Positions 34,270-45,008 of a DNA stretch of 64,000 nucleotides are shown piece after piece. The DNA comes from Solanum dulcamara (taxonomy: Eukaryota; Streptophyta; Magnoliopsida; Solanales; Solanaceae): assembly GCF_947179165.1 (NCBI RefSeq), contig NC_077242.1, forward strand, positions 24,981,097-25,045,096, written 5' to 3'. Position numbers and translations under genes: made by a program. The stretch's first letter is position 1. Each line of letters opens with the position of its first letter. Under the pieces are notes generated by a model. The model was not told the origin of the DNA. It ran no database searches and was given only the letters and a program-made list of their open reading frames with translations.

Positions 34270-36590
34270 TGTCACGACCCAAACCTAGGGCCTAGACGTG
34301 ACATGGCGAATGAGGAACCCGAAAGTACCTCAAACAAGCCTCTTAGCATTCTTTTAGCCTTTCATAGGTAATGATGATAAATAGACAAGCGGAAATCATA
34401 ATAATAAATCTTCAACTTACATATGTCCAACAATACCTCTAACTATTAGATTTAATGGGGCTAAGACAAGTTCCTAGCTCACCCTCAATCATAATAGAAG
34501 AAATGCCATAATAAAATATCTTAACATATTATAAGCTAGAAAGACAAAGGAGTATTGTTCCCGGAACATGGGAACTCACCAAAAGTAGTCTTCAATGGAA
34601 TATCAACTAGCCACGTGGAGGAGAACGAGGAGGAGCAGCGATCCCTACATGGTGATATCATGTAGGCAAAAGAGTATGCGTTAGTACTTTGAATGTACTA
34701 AGTATGTAAGGATGCATGAACATTGAGAAAATATTATAACATTTATGTAATATGGAACATAATGTAATACATGCATAATAAATCATATGGATATCCTTTA
34801 AAACATTCATTTTTGTGGGAAGCTAACCATAACCGACATTTAAGACCATGCGAGCTATTACATGGAATCCAACATAACCCCCTACGTTGGCCGGGGAGAC
34901 TACTTGCCAGGTAGAACTCCGTCAACTTCATTCATTTCTTTAACTTTAACTTTAAGGGCTATTTATGGATCCATTAGCCTAAGCCTACAAGGGCTCCTAT
35001 GTTGGCACATAGTTAATGAGACAAGGGGTTGCTACTAGGATTCTCTTACCGAATCCCACCTCAATGCCTCATTCGGTGCTAAGTCAATCCCACGGAATAG
35101 TTTAATACTTCAAAATATTCATAGCATATAACTTGAGAATTAAAACATCATATTAGGTAGAATAGCTCATTAAAACATTTGATAATTCAAATATGCAAGA
35201 ATTGTCCTTATTGCATAAAGAATCCATCATTCATATCATTTCATCATTCTTTCATTTCATAAGACTCCCTTTTTGATCATAGATATTGTTTTCATAAACA
35301 TTTATTTGGAGTCAAAGCTTTCAAGTCAAACTTTATAAAAAAACATAGTAAAACTAGGTGGGTTCAAATCACTTTAACTTGCAAATATGTATGTAAATAA
35401 ATATACATAAATACTTTGAAATCCATTAATTAAAAATCATGATTTAAACAACCCACCATGAATTTCAAGAGCCTTTAAATAGATAAATAGAGGAATTACT
35501 TGTAAACCATCAATTCATATATATAAAATTATGTTGCATCAAAATAGACCAATAATCATTAGTTTAACCATGATTCATACTATTAAGTAAAAATAAGAAT
35601 TACCATAAGAAAATATTACTTGAAATCAAAAGACTTAATTGAAAGAGTTTTTTTTGGACTACATGGGTGAAAGAACTCATGGATAAACACCCACATAACT
35701 TAGAGTAGAGCTTAAAAAAATAAATATAATTTATCATATAATCAAAATAATTTAGACATGAGAGTGGAAGGAATACTCTCATTGAAACCTTACATACCTG
35801 GAAACCGAAGCTTTAGTTGGTACCGGAAGACTTAATGAACACTCTTGAGTCCTAGCTTCTCTCCTTGCCGGAATGTTTTGTGTACTACCCGGAATATATG
35901 AATCACCGGAATAGTATTTCTTCACTACTAAGAACTAAAACTATATTTGAGAATGTGTATAGAGAGAAGATTTGCTTGAGAAAGCTTGATGAATAAAATG
36001 AGGAAATAAGGTGGGTATTTATAGGTGGGAAAGATGACCTAACAATAAATAAAATAATTATAAATAAAAATCTGAAAATTTAGTGGAATATATTGATGTC
36101 ATGGATGATGTTAAATGGAGGACAATTTATGTCATGAGTGATGTCAAATGTATCTAGATCTTTCTATGGTAGGTGAAATGAGTTATCTTTGATAGAATAC
36201 TCTTTTTGGGAGCTGCGTTTGAATAATATAAATTCCTTATTAGGATTTGGTGTCTTCATAAGAATTGTAGATATGGAAGTCTAGTTTCATATCGTTCAAG
36301 AATCAACCAATTTGGATAAACCTACAGTGAGATATGATTTTTCTTCTATAAACACTCATTTCTGTAACAGCATCCTACCTTACAAAGATTAATTTATTTG
36401 ACCTACTTAACCTCCGAATCTTAAAATATGGTCTTCATAAAAGTTGTAGGTAATGATCTTGTGGTTACTCAGAAATTAGAATCACTCAATTTGGATATTT
36501 CTATGAAAAGTTATGACCAAAATACAGAGACTGTATCATGTTTAGGCAAAAATTGAAACATCGTATACAACGTTTTTAGGGGATATTACA
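34270..36590 (-). mobile_element. Antisense solo LTR (2,321 bp) nested in element 1 pol
   Basis: It starts TGTCACGACCC and ends GGGGATATTACA, flanked by the 5-bp duplication GTAAT (34265-34269, 36591-36595). There is no internal region, so it is a solo LTR left by recombination between the LTRs of a full element. Its reverse complement resembles the element 1 LTR over long blocks (the promoter region near 35990-36250), so it belongs to a related family. A TATAAATA box lies on the minus strand at 36016-36023 and points into the RT/integrase region. Confidence 0.93.
36016..36023 (-). promoter_or_regulatory. TATA box of the nested antisense LTR
   Basis: TATTTATA on the plus strand, that is TATAAATA on the minus strand, in the same promoter context as in the element 1 LTRs (CACCTATAAATACCCACC). 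If active it would drive transcription leftward, antisense to element 1 pol. Confidence 0.55.
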
Positions 36591-36595
36591 GTAAT

Positions 36596-36940
36596 GTAGC
36601 CTATGAATTGGAGTTGCCCCTAGAATTAGTTGCTATTCATCCCGTGTTTCACATCTCTATGCTTAAGAAGTGTTTGGGAGATCCTTCACTTGTTGTCCCA
36701 GCTGAGAGCCTTGGAGTGAAAGAGAGTTTGAGTTATGAAGAGATTCCAGTTCAGATTCTTGATCGTCAGGTTCGCAAATTAAGAACTAAGGAAGTAGCAT
36801 CTGTCAAAGTCCTATGGCAAAATCAATTTGTTGAAGAGGCTACATGGGAAGCTGAAGAAGATATGAAGGCTAAATATTCTCATCTATTTGTGCCTTCCAA
36901 TGATGATGTTCAAGATAATATTCCTTACTCCAACCTTTGA
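36596..36940 (+). pseudogene. C-terminal integrase and chromodomain-like tail of element 1
   Basis: The frame resumes after the nested LTR (VAYELELPLELVAIHPVFH, SMLKKCLGDP) and runs to the chromodomain-like tail (QVRKLRTKEVASVKVLW, EATWEAEEDMKAKYSHLF), ending at TGA 36938-36940. In chromoviruses this tail is thought to guide integration into heterochromatin. The same tail occurs in elements 2 and 3. Confidence 0.9.
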
Positions 36941-37052
36941 GTTGATGTATATTCTTGAATTTTAGTAATGGAGTTTATGAGAAATTGATGTCTTGATGAT
37001 ACTCATTCTTGATGTCTCCTAGTTTCATCTTCATTCGAGGACGAATGATTCC

Positions 37053-37062
37053 AAGGGGGAGA
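37053..37062 (+). other. Polypurine tract of element 1
   Basis: AAGGGGGAGA just before the 3' LTR (separated by TAT), the normal plus-strand primer of LTR retroelements. Confidence 0.85.
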
Positions 37063-37065
37063 TAT

Positions 37066-39611
37066 TGTAACACCCCATAAATATTATTGATTCATGGATC
37101 CTTTCTTTCATTAAGTCCAAATAAATTATCAAAGTTTTCTATTCAAGCATGAAACTTTATGGATTTTTCATATCATAATTCCAAATGCATAGATTATTAG
37201 ATATATGAAATTTAATTACCTATCTTATATTAACTTACATTGGCTTTTAAATGCATTAAATTGTTGATTTATCAAAAGTCCTTATATGAAGGCATGAAAA
37301 GATTTTGATCATGTTCTAAAGTATTTTGATCATGTTCTAAAGTATTTTGATCATGTTCTAAAAGTATTTTGATCATGTTCTCTCATGCCTAAAGATTTTG
37401 ATCATGTTCTAAAGAAATTTGATCATGTTCTAAAAGTATTTTGATCATGTTCTAAAGAAATTTGATCATGTTCTAAAGTATTTTGATCATGTTCTAAAAG
37501 TATTTTGATTATGTTCTCTCATGCCTAAAGTAATTTGGGCATAACTTTTCATAAGATGGTCCAAATTAGGTGATTCAAATTTCTGAGTAACCACAACATC
37601 ATTACCTACAACTTTCATGAAGAACATATCTTAAGATTCAGATTTTAAGTAGATCAAATAAATTGATCTTTGCAAGACATAGTGCTGTGACGGAATGGAG
37701 TGTTTGTAAAATAAAATTCATATCTCGATGTAGAATGCTCCAAATTGGATGATTCTTGAACTAACTGAAACTAGAATTCTATATCTACAATTCTTATGAA
37801 GACACCAAATCCTAATAAGGAATTTATCTTATTCAAACGCAGCTTCGAAAATAGATATTCCGTTAAAAGAGATTTCATCTCACCTACCATAGAAAGATCT
37901 AGAACCATTTGACATCATCCATGACATCAAAATTCTCCATTGAATTTTCAAGATCATCCTTTATGATTATATTTATTTATTGTTAGGTCCCTCCTCCACA
38001 CCTATAAATACCCACCTTATTTCCTCATTTTATTCACCAAGCTTTCTTAAGTAACTCTTCTCTCTATATACTTCTTTACTCCTTCTCAAATATAGTTTTA
38101 GTTTTAGTAGTATAAAGATACTACTCTAGTGATTCTTATACTCCGGGTAGTACACAAAATAAACCGGCGAGAAGAAAAGGCTAGGGGTCCAAGAGTGTTC
38201 CAATTCGAAGTAAAGCTTCCGATTTAAGGTATGTAAGGCTTTCATAGCATTGGATTGAGTTCGTCCATGCGCCCAATATTTAAATTTATTATAATTGAGT
38301 TATAGTTGAGTTTTTTCCAAATCTTGAATTCGAAATAAATTAATTCTTCTTCTATTGAGTTTGATATATTTATGCATTAATATTATTATTATTGTTATCT
38401 CTCATATTATTGGAATTATTGTTCATGGTTACTTTCCCATGAATCCTAATTGATTTGATGTTCATGAATATTTTTACACATGTTTTGAGTAAAGATGTTG
38501 GCTTTTTATTATTTTCATTGATAAAAAGAAGTTATATGAATTAATACTATATATGTATTTTATTGAGTTTTGAAAGAGCAAAAGAGTTGAATTTGAATGA
38601 ATTTGAGAAAAATGATATTTTGAGCAAGATGTTTTGATGAGATGTAAATGATGTTTTTGGAAGTATAATGATTGATGAACATGAAATGAGATGAGTTTAA
38701 TGATTTAAATTAAAGTCCAATGAGACTAGATGATGAGTTTAATATGAGCACATATTTTGGGAGTAGTATTGAGCACCGAGTTGGGTAAGAGTTTAATTGA
38801 CTCAAACCCCAGAACTACGTAGCCAGCGTAGGATGGAGGTTATGCCTCTTAAGTCCCTAAAAGAGCACTTTGATGAGTGGATCGAAGATGGTGATGTCCT
38901 TTACCCTGGCAAGGTATTGGATGGATGTGGCAACGACATCGCTTCGTTGTATCATCGCTAGCTCATAAGTGATGGTTGTCGGTTAGAGAAACTCCCAATT
39001 GAGTAAGCATTGCTTGTTACTATTATTTTTATTATTATATTTTAAACTTGCATTACATATTGATGTTGAGATGATGTTGAGTTCTGAGCTGAGTTTTCTT
39101 GAAAGAAGTTTCTTGATATTTTTCCTTACCTTCCTGCCATTTTACATACTCGTACATTCTACGTACTGACGTCATTCGACCTGCATCGTTTTATGATGCA
39201 GATACAGGTGTTAGAGATCCTCAACAGGCGCTTCGTTGAAGATCATTATTTTTCAACTATTTGGTGAGTCCTTCTTATATTCGGAGGAACTCTTTATCCT
39301 TTAAGTATTGTTGAGTATTATGTTTCTTTTAAGGTAGCCATGGATATGTCATTGGCACCATCTAAGAGTATTAGAGGCTTCATAGACAGAGTTTAATGAT
39401 GTAATTGGAGTAGTTCTCCTTTGAAACTACTTCTTCTAAAAAAAAATATTTCTTCTTTCATTAGATGTTGTTAATGGAGAGCCCATATAAGTATTCTTAT
39501 TAAGTCTTCCGCTGATGAATGAATAAGTGATGAGACCAAGTGGTTCTCTCAAAGGCCAGAGATGGTTTTTGAGTGCCGGCCACGCCTAGGGTACCCTCTC
39601 GGGGCGGGACA
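37066..39611 (+). repeat. 3' LTR of element 1 (2,546 bp)
   Basis: Near-identical to the 5' LTR. Differences noticed include a cluster around 37553-37572, 37640, 37726, 38314, 38332, 38925, 38941 and 39610. It ends GGGCGGGACA, whereas the 5' copy ends GGGCGTGACA. Confidence 0.95.
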
Positions 39612-39763
39612 AAAATGACATGATTTGACCATAAAAAATTTAATAGTTCAACTTTGACCTATATGCCCATAAATATACTTTATAGTCCCAAAATAATTAC
39701 AACTTATAGCCATACCCTAAAATTTTATAACTTTGATCCAAATATCCACAATCATTCAGAGCC

Positions 39764-39960
39764 ATGGAAACAGAGTTTGGTATTGTTCCAACTAGAGAGC
39801 ATTTTTGCTGTGTGGTTGACATGTTTGCCCAAGCTGGCTGCATTGAAGAAGCAGAAGCTTTTTATCAATCAAATGGAAATTGATCCTAATATTGTGGTGT
39901 GCAAAACTTTGTTAGCTGCTCGCAATCACGTTAAAGTTATGGTGGATTATCATAAAGTGT
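39764..39960 (+). pseudogene. PPR protein fragment (C-terminal E-motif region)
   Basis: The frame at 39764 reads METEFGIVPTREHFCCVVD, MFAQAGCIEEAEAF. After a one-base shift in the T-run at 39859-39863 the next frame reads INQMEIDPNIVVCKTLLAA. This order matches the end of the PPR tract plus the E motif of plant organellar PPR-E/DYW proteins. Everything upstream (the PPR repeats) and downstream is missing, so it is a short captured or retroposed relic directly beside element 1. Confidence 0.75.
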
Positions 39961-40255
39961 ATATATATTTTATGAAAAGCTAATATGAAAAGTATACTGA
40001 TATATATATATATATCGGCATACAAAGAGCAATACAAGTTGTATCATGTACTTGATTTTATCTTATTTCCTCACCAATTACCTCTAAACATGTGTCTGAC
40101 AATTGCATTTTTTGTTGGGCCCATTCTCGTTATATCATGTAGCTACAGACGTTGAGTACTTTACCTTTACTATAACGTATAACGGTAAATATATTTTTCA
40201 CCATTAAAATTGGCACCAATTGACATACTTTTACTTTTTGGGTTATTTTTATAAT

Positions 40256-40400
40256 TATTTGGGGATGTCAAAGGTGGATCGGTCAATTCATTTTATTTTT
40301 ATACCCAAAATGTCCTTCAAAGTAAAACCACTAAAGAAAGAGTCCAAAACCACTATTCTAAAATATTTGGGGATGTCAAAGGTGAATCGGTCAATTCATT
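40256..40400. repeat. Direct repeat of about 37 bp
   Basis: TATTTGGGGATGTCAAAGGTG and the following ATCGGTCAATTCATT occur at 40256-40292 and again at 40364-40400 with one difference, about 108 bp apart. The function is unknown, and it lies just upstream of the viroplasmin-domain ORF. Confidence 0.75.
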
Positions 40401-40467
40401 GTTTTCTAGTTCAACGCTCAAAATATTTCTTTCCCTCTAATTCTATCATATATTTAGTATCATAAAA

Positions 40468-40776
40468 AAATATGTCTATGTGGTATTTAAGGGAAAAATT
40501 CAAGGTATATATTCTACTTGGCAAGAGCGTGCAAAAATGATCATTGGCATTAGTGGAAGCATGTACAGAAAATATGGCAATTATGATGATACTGTTGAAG
40601 CGTTAAAAGATTGGAATCTCCGAATAGATACTGTGAAATTTGATGAGGAATTTTCATAGGAATCATCATCTAATACAATAGCGGATGAAAAGAAACTAGA
40701 GCCTAATGTACACTATGTACATGCCTTAGCACTATTTTTAGCTAGGGTTGTAGTTGGAAAATTACTGAAAGATTGA
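40468..40776 (+). pseudogene. ORF with a viroplasmin / RNase H1 N-terminal domain
   Basis: The frame containing TAT at 40471 reads YVYVVFKGKIQGIYSTWQE, then IGISGSMYRKYGNYDD and VEALKDW. It matches the short domain shared by the N-terminus of eukaryotic RNase H1 and a caulimovirus protein, which binds RNA/DNA hybrids; plant genomes carry many copies. The frame stops at TAG 40657-40659 and then stays open in the same frame to TGA 40774-40776 (EPNVHYVHALALFLARV). No start codon or promoter is clear and no RNase H catalytic domain follows. It could be a relic of a mobile-element gene or of a host gene. Confidence 0.6.
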
Positions 40777-41020
40777 TTTGTGAAGTAAATAATTAGGTTG
40801 TTTGTTTGTGGTATTTATTTTGTTATGTTAATTTAGGTTTTTGTAGTATATGTATGTATTGAGCCCGCTTTTGTTGGATTGGGCCTATGTTTGAAAAAAT
40901 ATATTAATTACAAGTCCTTTATGTTTTGGGCAATGATATTTTTTTTGTTATAATTTTTTTTTTATAAATTCAGTTCGTTTATTTGTTAATTAATGGTAAT
41001 AAATGATTATAAGAATAAAA

Positions 41021-41201
41021 AGGGAACCTTGGAGCAACTGGTAAAGTTGCTTCCATGTGACCAGGAGGTCATGAGTTCAAGTTTTGAAAACAGCCTCTGG
41101 CAAAAGTGGAAGGTAAGGCTGCGTACAATAAACTCTTGTAGTCAGGCCCTTCCCCGTACCCCGCGCATAGCGAGCTTTAGTGCACCGAACTGTCATTTTT
41201 T
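41021..41201 (+). mobile_element. Full-length TS-type SINE with target duplication
   Basis: The head is GGGAACCTTGGAGCAACTG, the B box is GAGTTCAAGTTTT, and the body is GTAAGGCTGCGTACAATAAA, CCCCGCGCATAGCGAGC. The duplication AAATGATTATAAGA is at 41001-41014 and 41202-41215. Confidence 0.88.
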
Positions 41202-41223
41202 AAATGATTATAAGAGTAATAAA

Positions 41224-41815
41224 TGAATAAACAAATGTTATTGCATAAAAAATGGTGAGTCGTCAAACTATATGTTCCTTGGTCCCGAATTCGAATATAC
41301 AACGAACAATGCTTTCTCCCAAATATAGGTCAATTAATTTTCTCATTTTTGGGGTGATTACAGTTTATATGTTTTAAATTTATTTATTAAATAATACGTA
41401 GTAATAGCTTATATTAAATTTCAATATATTAATTATCTTTACTGAATACAAACGAATGCTATTGCAGCGTAAGTGACAGTATGTCAAAATTATTAGTCCA
41501 TAAATTTCGCGTTCGATTCTAGTTTAGGTCCCCATTTTTTAACTTTTTTTAAAAAAATTCTCTCTTGATTGGACATGGTATTATAATTTATATTATATAA
41601 ATTATGTTTCGTGAATACAAACGAATGCTATTGTAGAGTAAATGGTTATACGTTAAATTATTAGTCCATAGGTCTCACGTTTGAATTTAGGTTAGGTCTC
41701 CCATTTTTTTATTTTTTTAAAAGAACTGTCTCGGGTAGAAATAAATTATATTTTGTTAATACAAACGTAGATCTCGCGTTCGATTCTAGGTTAGGTTTCC
41801 CATTTTTTTCAATTT
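41224..41815. repeat. Four decayed copies of a roughly 100-160-bp repeat
   Basis: Copies start near 41225, 41453, 41612 and 41757 with GAATACAAACGAATGCTATTG-like words and end in CGCGTTCGATTCTAGGTTAGG and a C/T-rich tail. GTTCGATTCTA resembles a tRNA B box, so the unit may derive from a tRNA-like SINE. Spacing and lengths vary, and no coding was seen. The rest of 41816-42596 holds nothing recognised. Confidence 0.6.
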
Positions 41816-42596
41816 TTTGATGAAGTCTCTTGGTTGGAAAGGATGTCATTTAATAGAGGAATGTATGTAGAATTAAATTTTAGACAACATTAATGATAGA
41901 CGGCTACACAATCTTCAATCATTATTTCATTCAATGAGCAGGACGAATTTTAAGTGTAAGCATTAATCTTTAATAAATATTTCTTCCATTTAGCTTCTTA
42001 CGATGTTCTTGTTTTAGTTATAAAAATAGGAATTAAATGTGGTTAGAGTTTGGAAAAAAATATTCTCACTTGGAAGAAGTTTCTCTTTTTATATTAAATT
42101 AATGTTTTTTTTGGCATGCTTGCTTACGATGTACAACACATACAAGTTTACAACCAATTTATAAGTTTGACATCATATTATATAATTTCATCACACCGTA
42201 TAACTAACTCTATGTTTATAGTAGTTCTTTTTTCATATTTATTTTCTTAATTACAATTGCAAGACTAGAGTGTGCACAACTGAGCTATGTATGTGGAATT
42301 TTAATAAATTAACATTTTATTATGAACTTCCAAATTCGAAATGTTCCATTTTATATCTATCATATTAGTTCTTCTTCAAACAACTTCATCTCTCATTTGT
42401 CTCATTTATGAAGTTGAATGTAGATTGTTATAAAGTTAACAATTTAGGTTTGCTACTAAGTCATCTAACAAATTCAAAAGTATAGTCCAAAATAAATTAA
42501 AACCAAATAAATTAGATTATCAACAGATTTATATACACAAAATAAAAGTTTTTGATTTACAAAAAAAAACATGCGACACAATAATCGTAAAATAAA

Positions 42597-43526
42597 CTAC
42601 ATGTCCTTGAGAAGATAATTAATTTTCCATTGACATGAACAACCATGACAATTGGCATCAACGTCACTATCAGCAACAGGCCAGTCATTCTTCCTACGGA
42701 GATGCACAATGGTGCAACAAATAGGTACTCTCTCATAAATAAGGGATTGTCCCACCAACAACGTTTCTTAATTTGTGCAAAGATTGACGATATGTCCTTA
42801 TATTTGCAAGGTGCTTGCTTTGTATCATGTTCCCAATGAACATGATCCCCCGTCGCTTGTCTTCACCCCCTAGGAAGATACCAATTAGGGTTTTAGCATA
42901 AGATGCCCTTTGTGGCCTACGCTTGCTGCTAGATGCAGCAAGTCAAGTGCTTCGTCTAGCTTGCTATTCTGAAAAAAATCAACCTGAGAAAATAAATACG
43001 TTTGAAATTATACACGAATAGAAATTAAATTAAAATTACATACGAAAAAAAATTGCTACTGATTGTTACCATGACTTTTCTATAGAATGCTTCCAAATTT
43101 TCTTCTTTCATACATCTCACACAACGCTACGTACCTCATTGTTGCACTGTTTATTCCATCCGAGAATGATGGGAAACTCATTCAGCATTAGATGCTGATA
43201 TACATAGTTTGCATCTCCAGCATGATTTAACAACTTGCAACTACAAGATAAATTGATTAGTAAACAATTTTTTTTTGGTGAGTTGGGATTATATAAATAA
43301 ATTTGGTAAAATCATACGTCATTTGCAGATTGAGTAAATCATTGTAAGATATCGAACCAATCCTGGAAAAAATTTCAGTGAGCAGCGGGTCATCAAGCAA
43401 CTTAGTGAAAGAAGACTGGTGTTCTTCCACTTTCACTTCCACAACTTTGTCCCTCTTTGTTTTCGCTGCCCTCCTCTTCCTAACTTTTCTGGAACGCTTA
43501 GTCAATAGGTACATGAAAAACTTCAT
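42597..43526 (-). pseudogene. F-box protein pseudogene (At2g35280-like)
   Basis: Exon 1 (43526-43318) starts with ATG, a Lys/Arg-rich N-terminus, and the F-box LDDPLLTEIFSRIGSISY, NDLLNLQMT, then donor GTATGA. Exon 2 starts at 43240 after TTGTAG (CKLLNHAGDANYVYQHLML). It soon needs a frameshift near 43135 to reach MKEENLEAFYRKVM. Exon 3, after CTCAG near 42986, reads VDFFQNSKLDEALDLLHLAAS, shifts frame near 42915, then reads RASYAKTLIGIFLGGE and MFIGNMIQS. Another shift leads to a Cys-rich end (CHGCSCQWKI) and TAG at 42597-42599. F-box proteins of this type are presumed substrate adaptors of SCF ubiquitin ligases. At least three frameshifts indicate a dead copy. Confidence 0.75.
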
Positions 43527-43943
43527 TGTTTGAGTCTTTGAGGGGGACCTGAAATTTTTCGAAGGATCTAAGGTTGAAAATATTTTGAAAAGTGAAAATA
43601 TTTTGGAAAGTGAAAAAAATTTTGTGTAGAAAATGAACGGTCTAGGAATGAAAAGGTGTGATATAGGAAAGGAAGTAACCTTCTAGTGGGGATTAAAAAG
43701 GCGGCGATCCCATCATTAGTAATAATATATGATATAGATTCATCTTAATTGAAATTTACAGCCCATAATTTATTTACAATAATTTAATTTAATTATTATG
43801 TTTACAAAAATGTAATTATTGTATTTACAATATTTTATGAATAATAATGTTTTATGAATTAATTATTTTGTTTTAAATTTATTAATAAATAAAAACTATT
43901 TTTTAGAGTTAAATTTGTGTTTATTCGGTATGTAGGTTAATCT
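43527..43943. other. Non-genic AT-rich stretch upstream of the F-box pseudogene
   Basis: It contains a short duplicated GAAAATATTTTG-type word near 43575-43615 and AT-rich sequence. It may include the old promoter of the pseudogene. No gene recognised. Confidence 0.5.
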
Positions 43944-43951
43944 ATGCTTTG

Positions 43952-44608
43952 TAGGGGTGTACATGGACCGGGTTGGTTCGGATTTTTTACAAATCAAACC
44001 AAACCATTTGTGTCGGGTTATTAAATCTATAAACCAAACCAAACCAATAAAAGTCGGGTTTTTCGATATCAATTTTTCTCGGGTTTTTTCGGGTTTTTCG
44101 GGTTTCTCGGGTTTTTTGGGTTTTTTCAGATTTTTTCGGGTTTCTCATAGTATCTAATAAAAAGCACAGAGCAGTGCTTCTTAAAAAGAATTCTAGTACA
44201 AAATATCAACATATAAGATGAAGGCACAACACTGTTTGAAATTTTAACTTTATAATATAACTTTATAAGATAAGTTTTTTTTGTATATTATTTAGATGGG
44301 CTACTCAAGTCCAAATTTAAATGTAAGAAAGAAAATAAAAATTATGAAAAAATTTTAAAAAATATTTATAAATTACATTTTAATAAATATTTTTATGTAT
44401 AACATAATTTAAAAGTAGTATATCTATAATCGGGTCGGTTTGGGTTCAGTTTGACTTTTTTTAGTTAAAACCAAACCAACCCTATAATGGTCGGTTTTTT
44501 TTTCAAACACCAAACCAAGTCAAACCAAACCACTAGTCGGTTTTTTTTTCCGGTTTGGTTTGGTTTGTCGGTTTGATGCGGTTTATCGATTTGTCCTGTA
44601 CAGCCCTA
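43952..44608. mobile_element. hAT-type MITE (657 bp) with an 8-bp target duplication
   Basis: The tips TAGGGGTGTACA and TGTACAGCCCTA are inverted repeats (11 of 12). A perfect 8-bp duplication ATGCTTTG flanks it (43944-43951, 44609-44616). Both subterminal regions carry AAACCAAACCAA/GGTTTGGTTTGG clusters in inverse orientation and CGGGTTTTTCGGG repeats, typical of transposase-binding subterminal repeats of non-autonomous hAT elements. It has no coding capacity. Confidence 0.85.
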
Positions 44609-44616
44609 ATGCTTTG

Positions 44617-45003
44617 GATACGTAGTACTCTAGTAGCTCTTCCCTTGAGAAGTGTAGAAGTAATAATTAACCCATGTGATCTGGACAACATGTTATTTAG
44701 TGTATTTGAATTGGTAAAGACTAAGCTAATTTCATTCCAATTTATTTTGTGAATGAACAATTAATAAAGTAAACTTTTTTTGAGTAAAGATTTTTTTTTT
44801 CAGTTTTAAATTTTTAAAAGAAGGGTGAATATTTTGTAAGTTATAACTATTACAGAAAAGAAAAGAGGAAAAAATCCAAAAAAATGAGTGAGATTTGAGT
44901 TATGAATTATATATTTAAGAATAGAACTTATAAATAAGTTGAAGAGATATGAGTTACTAACAACTTGAATGTATATTAGATATTAATAAATACATCCAGT
45001 ATT
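44617..45003. other. Non-genic stretch between the MITE and element 2
   Basis: AT-rich with poly(T) runs. No gene or repeat recognised; it ends at the AATAT target site of element 2. Confidence 0.5.
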
Positions 45004-45008
45004 AATAT

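Larger units (their letters stand above)
27126..39611 (+). mobile_element. Ty3/gypsy chromovirus (Tekay/Del-like), element 1, with nested solo LTR
   Basis: LTRs at 27126-29672 and 37066-39611 are flanked by the 5-bp duplication AAAAT (27121-27125 and 39612-39616). The order is LTR, primer site, gag, protease, RT, RNase H, integrase, chromodomain-like tail, polypurine tract, LTR, as in chromoviruses. By eye the LTRs differ at about 20 positions plus one A-run indel (about 0.8%), so it is moderately young. It cannot be autonomous: gag and protease are frameshifted, pol has a stop codon, and a 2.3-kb antisense solo LTR splits the pol end. Without that insert it is about 10.2 kb. Confidence 0.96.

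Noticed and set aside
36551..36590. Nested element as a separate full retrotransposon
   Set aside because: There is no internal region or second LTR between the GTAAT duplications; it is a solo LTR.
43257..43526. Single-exon 89-residue F-box-like protein
   Set aside because: The donor GTATGA after the F-box and matching downstream exons show the frame runs into an intron; reannotated as part of a three-exon pseudogene.
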